Of a DNA stretch of 17,773 nt, positions 13,494 through 17,773 are shown piece after piece; the stretch's first letter is position 1, and each line of letters opens with the position of its first letter. The position numbers were made by a program, and so were the translations under genes. A model generated the notes under the pieces. The model saw only the letters and a program-made list of their open reading frames with translations. It had not been told where the DNA came from and did no database searches. The DNA is from JBOGGX01 sp050744245 (lineage in GTDB: Bacteria; Actinomycetota; Acidimicrobiia; Acidimicrobiales; JBOGGX01), in contig JBOGGX010000160.1 in NCBI GenBank assembly GCA_050744245.1, positions 1 through 17,773 on the forward strand, read 5' to 3'.

Positions 13494-14591
13494 ATGACCG
13501 ACATCGCGGTCGCATCGCCCGCCGGCGCCACCGAGGCGCTGGTCGAGCGCCTGTTCGGAGCCACCATCGACACGCTCGAGATTGCGTCCGTCCATCTCGG
13601 GGGCCGGCTCGGTTTCTACCGCGCCCTCGCCGACGACGGCGACGCGACATCACGAGAGCTCGCTGCCCGTACCGGCACCGCCGAGCGCTACGTGCGCGAG
13701 TGGCTCGAGCAGCAGGCTGTCGCCGGCTTCCTGAGCGTCGACGACCCGACGACCCAGCCTGAGGAGCGCCGCTACGGGCTTCCCCCTGCCCACCGGGCCG
13801 TGTTCGCCGACGAGGAAGACCTCAACTACCTCACCCCGCTCGCCACCCTGGCCATCGGCGTGACCCGCCCCATGGACGCGCTGCTCGCCGCCTACCGCAC
13901 CGGAGGCGGCGTCCCCTACGAGGCCTACGGCGCCGACACCCGAGAGGGGATCGAGGCGATCAACCGGCCCATGTTCCTCAACCAGCTCGCCGGCTGGCTC
14001 GCCTCGATCCCCGAGATCGACGCCCGCCTGCGCAGCGCAGCACCCGCCCGTGTCGCCGACCTCGCCTGCGGCTCCGGCTGGTCAAGCATCGCCATCGCCC
14101 GCGCCTACCCCGAGGTGACCGTGGACGCCATCGACATCGACACCGCCTCGATCGAGACCGCCCACGCCAACGTCGCCGCCGCCGACCTCGCCGACCGGAT
14201 ACGGCCCGCCGTCCACGACGCGAGCGCCACCGACCTGCGTGGCCGCTACGACCTGGTCACCATCTTCGAGGCACTCCACGACATGAACCACCCCATCGAA
14301 GCCCTCCGGACGGCGCGCAGCCTGCTCGCCGACGGCGGCAGCGTCGTCGTCGCCGACGAGCGAGTGGCAGAACGATTCACGGCGCCCGGCGACGAGATCG
14401 AGCGGTTCAACTACGGCTGGAGCGTGTTGCACTGCCTGGCCGTGGGCATGACCGACGACGACTCCGCCGGCACCGGCACGGTCATCCGCCCCCACACCAT
14501 CCGCGCCTACGCCGCCCAGGCCGGCTACAGCCGGGTCGACACCCTCCCGATCGAACACGACTTCTGGCGCTTCTACCGGCTCGTGCCCTGA
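13494..14591 (+). CDS. Winged-helix SAM-dependent methyltransferase
   Basis: The product has 365 residues. An N-terminal winged-helix region is seen in TSRELAARTGTAERYVREWL with EQQAVAGFL (about 52-80). A linker and helical region follow, then a Rossmann methyltransferase domain with motif I VADLACGSGWSSIAIA (187-202) and the acidic residue in DAIDID (211-216). The layout resembles mycobacterial Rv2258c-type methyltransferases and small-molecule O-methyltransferases. The ribosome binding site AGGGAGAG (13481-13488) precedes the ATG. The gene starts 27 bases after the upstream methyltransferase and is probably in the same operon, hence likely under the ArsR-rhodanese repressor. The substrate is unknown. 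Confidence 0.87.
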   Translation: MTDIAVASPAGATEALVERLFGATIDTLEIASVHLGGRLGFYRALADDGDATSRELAARTGTAERYVREWLEQQAVAGFLSVDDPTTQPEERRYGLPPAHRAVFADEEDLNYLTPLATLAIGVTRPMDALLAAYRTGGGVPYEAYGADTREGIEAINRPMFLNQLAGWLASIPEIDARLRSAAPARVADLACGSGWSSIAIARAYPEVTVDAIDIDTASIETAHANVAAADLADRIRPAVHDASATDLRGRYDLVTIFEALHDMNHPIEALRTARSLLADGGSVVVADERVAERFTAPGDEIERFNYGWSVLHCLAVGMTDDDSAGTGTVIRPHTIRAYAAQAGYSRVDTLPIEHDFWRFYRLVP

Positions 14592-14625
14592 CAGGTGTGA
14601 CCGAGCCAACGGTCGCCGCGTTGCC

Positions 14626-14934
14626 ATGGTCGAGGTGACACCCGACGCCCTCGTCGAGGCCGCCTCCCTCGCTCGCAGCACGCTCGAGCCCTTCACCAAC
14701 GAGGACTGGACCGTCCCAGCGGGCGAACTCGCCTCGGACATCCGAACCACGGTGACGCACACGACCGATGCCGTTGGGTGGTACGCGGCCCACCTCGCCG
14801 CCGCGAGTCCCGTCCGGCTCGACTTCCGAGCGCACGGCGGCGCGTCCAACTCGGAGGTGCTCGATGTCCTCGACGCGGCGGCGGCTGGGTCGAGTCCTAC
14901 GACAGCCGCATCAGCGACCGGAACGTGTTGCTGA
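14626..14934 (+). pseudogene. 3'-truncated DinB/maleylpyruvate-isomerase N-terminal-like gene
   Basis: The first 87 residues look like a mycothiol-dependent-enzyme/DinB-like helical bundle: SLARSTLEPFTNEDWTVPAG, DIRTTVTHTTDAVGWYAAHL (with the usual metal-binding His) and RLDFRAHGGASNSEVLDVL. Family members run to about 200 residues. Here the homology stops near base 14886, followed by an unrelated tail and a stop. The missing C-terminal part contains the remaining metal ligands, so the product should be inactive. It lies 34 bases after the methyltransferase gene. Confidence 0.65.
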
Positions 14935-14958
14935 GCGCGGAAACCTCGGGAGTGCGGG

Positions 14959-15430
14959 TCAGCGGGGCATGTCGTCGTCGACCCGATCCGACGTCGCCAC
15001 ACGTGCCGACTTCGCGATGTGCTCGGCGTCCCGCCCGACGCCGCCGGTCAGCGATGAGCTCCAGGCGGAGACGAGGAACACAGCGACGAAGTAGAGGCCG
15101 GGATCGTCGGCGACGACCCTGCGCAGTGATGCGTTGGTGTCCGTCGTCATCGAAGATCGGGAGGTCGATCCATCCGAAGTCCGGTCCGAAGCCGGTGCAC
15201 CAGATCACGTTCCCCGCCTCCACGACGCGTCCGTCGTCGACCACCGGGTACCCCTCGCGTACCCCGACGGTCCTCGGGACCCGCTCGACGACGGCCGCGA
15301 TGAGATCCTTGGGCTTGACCCGCACGAGCGCGTCGGTCTTCGTCAGGAACTTCGGTCGGAGGCTGCGCCCGACCCGGTTCTTCACATTGGTGACATCGGA
15401 GATCACATACCAAGAACGCCGGCGTGGCCA
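14959..15430 (-). pseudogene. C-terminal remnant of a flavin-containing monooxygenase (CzcO-like)
   Basis: On the - strand, 15430 to about 15140 reads GRSLRPKFLTKTDALVRVKP, then VERVPRTVGVREGYPVVDDG and NVIWCTGFGPDFGWIDLPIF. These are the C-terminal NADP/FAD-domain motifs of CzcO-type flavoproteins. Near 15125-15142 the frame shifts; the other frame (15150 down to 14959) continues with RRVVADDPGLYFVAVFLVSA and GGVGRDAEHIAK, the end of the same protein. The N-terminal half with the GxGxxG FAD-binding site is gone. About 160 residues remain, so this is a decayed fragment. Confidence 0.75.
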
Positions 15431-15473
15431 GCCGCAGGTCAGGGACTCGGGCGACACCACCGGATGCTTTCGA

Positions 15474-15527
15474 GAGACTTACGCCATCTTCGAGGGCACC
15501 GAGCAGGTCATCCAGCAGCTGGTGATC
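15474..15527 (+). pseudogene. Sliver of an acyl-CoA dehydrogenase C-terminus
   Basis: On the + strand this 54-bp stretch reads ETYAIFEGTEQVIQQLVI. The IFEGT(x)QIQQLVI pattern is the signature near the C-terminus of acyl-CoA dehydrogenases; one residue appears inserted. Third codon positions are nearly all G or C in this frame, unlike the opposite strand here. The piece ends exactly where homology to the neighbouring SRPBCC gene begins. It is short, so a chance match cannot be excluded. Confidence 0.45.
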
Positions 15528-15959
15528 GTCTCCCTGGTAATCGAGGCGGGTGCTGCCTGCATGGAGCGTGAACCGCTCGACCACGTTGGGCACCGGACCG
15601 CGTGCGAGCCGGAAGGCGACCGTGTCCCGGCCTTGGAACGGCACGGTCTCGACGGTCGTGGCAACCAGGCCGGCTCCGAGCGGGGTTCGGTGGGCGGCCG
15701 GCAGCACATCGGAACCCCGTTCGAGCACGGAGATCTCGTCGGCCAGCGCACAAGGGGTTCGACCCAGGTACGGGGCGGCGATGAGGTCGAACACTCGGTC
15801 GCGAGGGGCGGTCATGTCGACCGGGATCGGGCCGAGCGATCGGAGGGTCCGCCCGACCTCGGTGTCCGGCGTCAACCGGCCGGCGGTGTCTGGGCCGACG
15901 GGACGTTCGAGAGTTTCGAGATTCGTCAGGAGTGGGCCCCTCGCCGCCGATCGCCGCAT
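15528..15959 (-). pseudogene. 3'-truncated SRPBCC family gene
   Basis: From the ATG at 15959, about 144 residues resemble an SRPBCC (START-like, ligand-binding) protein: SLGPIPVDMTAPRDRVFDLI, LVATTVETVPFQGRDTVAFR and GPVPNVVERFTLHAGSTRLD. Homology stops at about 15528 (YQGD), just before the final strand and long C-terminal helix of the fold. The open frame runs on to 15147, but that part is out of frame with the flavin monooxygenase remnant and carries no meaning of its own. It could still make a 270-residue chimera, so calling it a pseudogene is an inference. Confidence 0.6.
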
Positions 15960-15962
15960 CGT

Positions 15963-15968
15963 TATCGT
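15963..15968 (+). promoter_or_regulatory. Possible -10 element of the DUF3179 gene
   Basis: TATCGT lies 8 bases before the ATG at 15977, the same spacing as in the two other candidate leaderless promoters of the window. No -35 match is seen at the expected distance, so the call is weak. Confidence 0.3.
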
Positions 15969-15976
15969 GACCGGTC

Positions 15977-17365
15977 ATGAGCCTACGGGCGGGCCTGGTG
16001 GCGGCCGTCGTATTGCTGGTGGCGTGCGGGTCGACCGATGCCGACCCGGGCGACGGTTCGGCGCCGACGGTGGCCTACGACGTGCCGCGGTCGCCGTCGG
16101 TACCCGACGCTCGGCTCGATGGCGCGGTGGATGCTGCGCTGGTCCGGCTGGTGGCTGCGGTCGATGACGGCGAGCTCGACCGGGAGGCGCTGAACACGGT
16201 GGCCGCCTCGGGCGACGCGCGGCTGGCGTGGTTCGTGGCCGATCTGCTTCGGTTCCTCTCTGGAGGCGACGGCGAGGACGCGCTGGTGTCCGCCTTTGGT
16301 GCGCTCACGGGCGTCGACCCCCGGCGTGATCCCACGTTTGCCGACGGTGCCTGGCGGAGCGTCACCAACCACCTCATCGCCTGGGATCTCCCCGCCCCGC
16401 CCGGCTACCGGGAGGTGAAGGCCGAACTGTTCCTGCTGGTCGAGCCGCGTTGGGAGCCCTTCTTCGCCGACCGCGACGCCACCGTCGACTGGCGCGTGGT
16501 CAGTTGGGGTGGGGTGCTCATCGACGACCGTCCCGAGGGCGACACCGAGGCGTGCCCGCTGGGCTGCATCCCGTCGCTCGATGACCCCGAGCTGACCGAC
16601 GCCGACGACGGCCGCTGGTATCCCGACGGCCGCATCGTCTTTGGGGTCGTCGTCGGCGACGAGGCGGTGGCCTTCCCCAAGCACATCATGGAAGTGCACG
16701 AGATGGTCAACATCACCGTCGGCGGGCGAAGGCTGGGCATCCCCTACTGCACGCTGTGCGGCTCGGCCCAGGCCTACCTCCTCGACTCGGTGCCCACCGG
16801 GCTGGCAACGCCGGTACTGCGGACCTCCGGGCTGCTGTCCCGATCGAACAAGGTGACGTATGACCTCAACACCCGCTCGATGATCGACACGTTCACCGGC
16901 CGGGCGGTGTCGGGCCCGCTGCTGGACGCCGGCGTCGTCCTCGAGCAGATCACGGTGGTGGCCAGCCCGTGGGGGGCATGGCGACAGGCCCATCCCGACA
17001 CGAGGATCGTGGCCTCCGACGGCGGCATCGGTCTCAACTATCCAGACGACCCGCTGCGAGGCCGCGACGACGACGGACCGATCTTCCCGGTCGGCCCGAT
17101 CGATCCCCGACTGCCGGTGCAGGCCGAGGTCGTCGGTGTCATCGCGAGTGACGGCACCCCGGTCGCCTTTCCCGCCGACCAGGCCAGGGCGGCGTTGGCG
17201 GACGGCCTCCCCGTCACGGTCGGCGCCCTCGAGCTGCTGCTCGATGGCGGTGGGCTCCGCGCCCGGGACCGGGCCGGCGGTGACCTACCCGCCCACCCGG
17301 CGTTCTGGTTCGCGTGGAGCCAGTTCCATCCGGCCACCCTGGTGTGGACCCCCCTGTCCGGGTGA
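15977..17365 (+). CDS. DUF3179 domain-containing lipoprotein
   Basis: The product has 462 residues. The N-terminus (RAGLVAAVVLLVACGS) is a lipoprotein signal with lipobox LVAC and lipidated C17, so the protein should be anchored outside the membrane. The DUF3179 domain is recognised by AFPKHIMEVHEMVN, YCTLCGSAQAY (C258 and C261), RTSGLLSRSNKVTYDLNTRS and the C-terminal HPAFWFAWSQFHPATLVW. About 200 residues before the domain form a mainly helical region without a family I recognise. Its biochemical role is unknown. The ATG is 17 bases from the divergent SRPBCC start. A sulfur-transporter-like gene follows about 50 bases downstream. Confidence 0.87.
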   Translation: MSLRAGLVAAVVLLVACGSTDADPGDGSAPTVAYDVPRSPSVPDARLDGAVDAALVRLVAAVDDGELDREALNTVAASGDARLAWFVADLLRFLSGGDGEDALVSAFGALTGVDPRRDPTFADGAWRSVTNHLIAWDLPAPPGYREVKAELFLLVEPRWEPFFADRDATVDWRVVSWGGVLIDDRPEGDTEACPLGCIPSLDDPELTDADDGRWYPDGRIVFGVVVGDEAVAFPKHIMEVHEMVNITVGGRRLGIPYCTLCGSAQAYLLDSVPTGLATPVLRTSGLLSRSNKVTYDLNTRSMIDTFTGRAVSGPLLDAGVVLEQITVVASPWGAWRQAHPDTRIVASDGGIGLNYPDDPLRGRDDDGPIFPVGPIDPRLPVQAEVVGVIASDGTPVAFPADQARAALADGLPVTVGALELLLDGGGLRARDRAGGDLPAHPAFWFAWSQFHPATLVWTPLSG

Positions 17366-17414
17366 CTCGGGGCCGGGCGGGGGTGAACGACCGCCGGCGC
17401 CGTTGGTGGGCCGG

Positions 17415-17773
17415 GTGAGCCTCGGCGATCCCGCCGGAGCCCTGGCCGGGTTGGTCGCCGGCGCCCTGGTCGGCGGCGTCCTCCGGCGCGCCGATCTCTG
17501 CTTCCACTCGATGTTCCGCTCGGCCTGGCAACGCGACCACGACCTGCTGGCCACCTGGCTGCTGGCCGTCGCCATCGGGGCCGTCGGCCTCACCGTGGTG
17601 TACGCCACACCGATCGGCGCCGGGCTCAACCGTGGCCTGGCCTTCGACCCGATCCCGAACCTGACCGGTGGGCTGCTGATCGGCGTCGGAATGGTGGTGG
17701 CCCGATCGTGCGCCTCCGGCCTGTTCTACAAGCTGGGATCGGGCATGCTCGGCGCCGCCGTCGGCCTGGCCGG
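17415..17773 (+). CDS. YeeE/YedE-family (TsuA-like) sulfur-compound transporter, 3' end outside the window
   Basis: About 119 residues are visible before the window ends. They are strongly hydrophobic with several membrane segments. Two family motifs are present: RRADLCFHSMFRSAW, and GVGMVVARSCASGLFYKLGS followed by GMLGAAVGLA. The cysteines in ADLCFHS and RSCASG match the positions of conserved cysteines in YeeE/TsuA proteins, which take up thiosulfate by relaying it along cysteines. Possible starts are GTG at 17415 (a GGTGG lies 5 bases upstream), GTG at 17406 and TTG at 17403; the choice is uncertain. It lies downstream of the DUF3179 gene on the same strand and may be co-transcribed. Confidence 0.8.
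   Translation, partial: MSLGDPAGALAGLVAGALVGGVLRRADLCFHSMFRSAWQRDHDLLATWLLAVAIGAVGLTVVYATPIGAGLNRGLAFDPIPNLTGGLLIGVGMVVARSCASGLFYKLGSGMLGAAVGLA

Overview
The window is high-GC DNA from an actinobacterium. The ribosomal proteins, the zinc-binding short S14 and the frequent GTG starts and TGATG/GTGA gene overlaps all fit Actinomycetota, and the overall look suggests a member of or near class Acidimicrobiia. That placement is an impression, not a computed phylogeny.

Region 1 (1-8678, + strand) is the end of the S10 operon running into the spc operon: rpsC (5' end cut off), rplP, rpmC, rpsQ, rplN, rplX, rplE, rpsZ, rpsH, rplF, rplR, rpsE, rpmD, rplO, secY, adk, map. The genes are tightly packed, and many stops and starts overlap, which suggests translational coupling. 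Two oddities are a 30-bp tandem repeat inside the N-terminal extension of rpsQ, and a 91-bp hairpin-rich spacer between rpmD and rplO. The usual continuation after map (infA-rpmJ-rpsM-rpsK-rpsD-rpoA-rplQ) is absent; accessory DNA starts right after the map stop.

Region 2 (8679-9161) holds a decayed VOC (glyoxalase-fold) gene and otherwise nothing recognisable.

Region 3 (9162-14591) is a divergent cluster. On the - strand lie an ArsR-type repressor fused to a rhodanese, a metallo-beta-lactamase/rhodanese/rhodanese protein resembling persulfide dioxygenases, and an MFS transporter. On the + strand lie an ArsM-like SAM methyltransferase and a second, winged-helix SAM methyltransferase. Three inverted repeats of the form (T)TCAA-N8-TTGA(A) sit in the divergent promoter region (two) and in front of the metallo-beta-lactamase gene (one). 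Two of them share a half-site with a -35 hexamer. This looks like a complete small stress regulon controlled by the ArsR-rhodanese protein. The inducer could be a reactive sulfur species, a metalloid or another thiophile; the sequence does not decide. Several hallmark catalytic residues are missing (the Asp ligand of the persulfide-dioxygenase site, the Cys of rhodanese 1, and most ArsM arsenic-binding Cys positions), so the chemistry may differ from the textbook relatives.

Region 4 (14592-15976) is a gene graveyard: a 3'-truncated DinB/maleylpyruvate-isomerase-like gene, a frameshifted C-terminal remnant of a flavin monooxygenase, a sliver of an acyl-CoA dehydrogenase C-terminus, and a 3'-truncated SRPBCC gene.

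Region 5 (15977-17773) holds a DUF3179 lipoprotein and the start of a YeeE/YedE-type sulfur-compound transporter that runs off the window. With the rhodanese-bearing proteins of region 3 it gives the accessory segment a sulfur-handling flavour. I saw no tRNA, rRNA, CRISPR array, transposase or convincing U-tract terminator.
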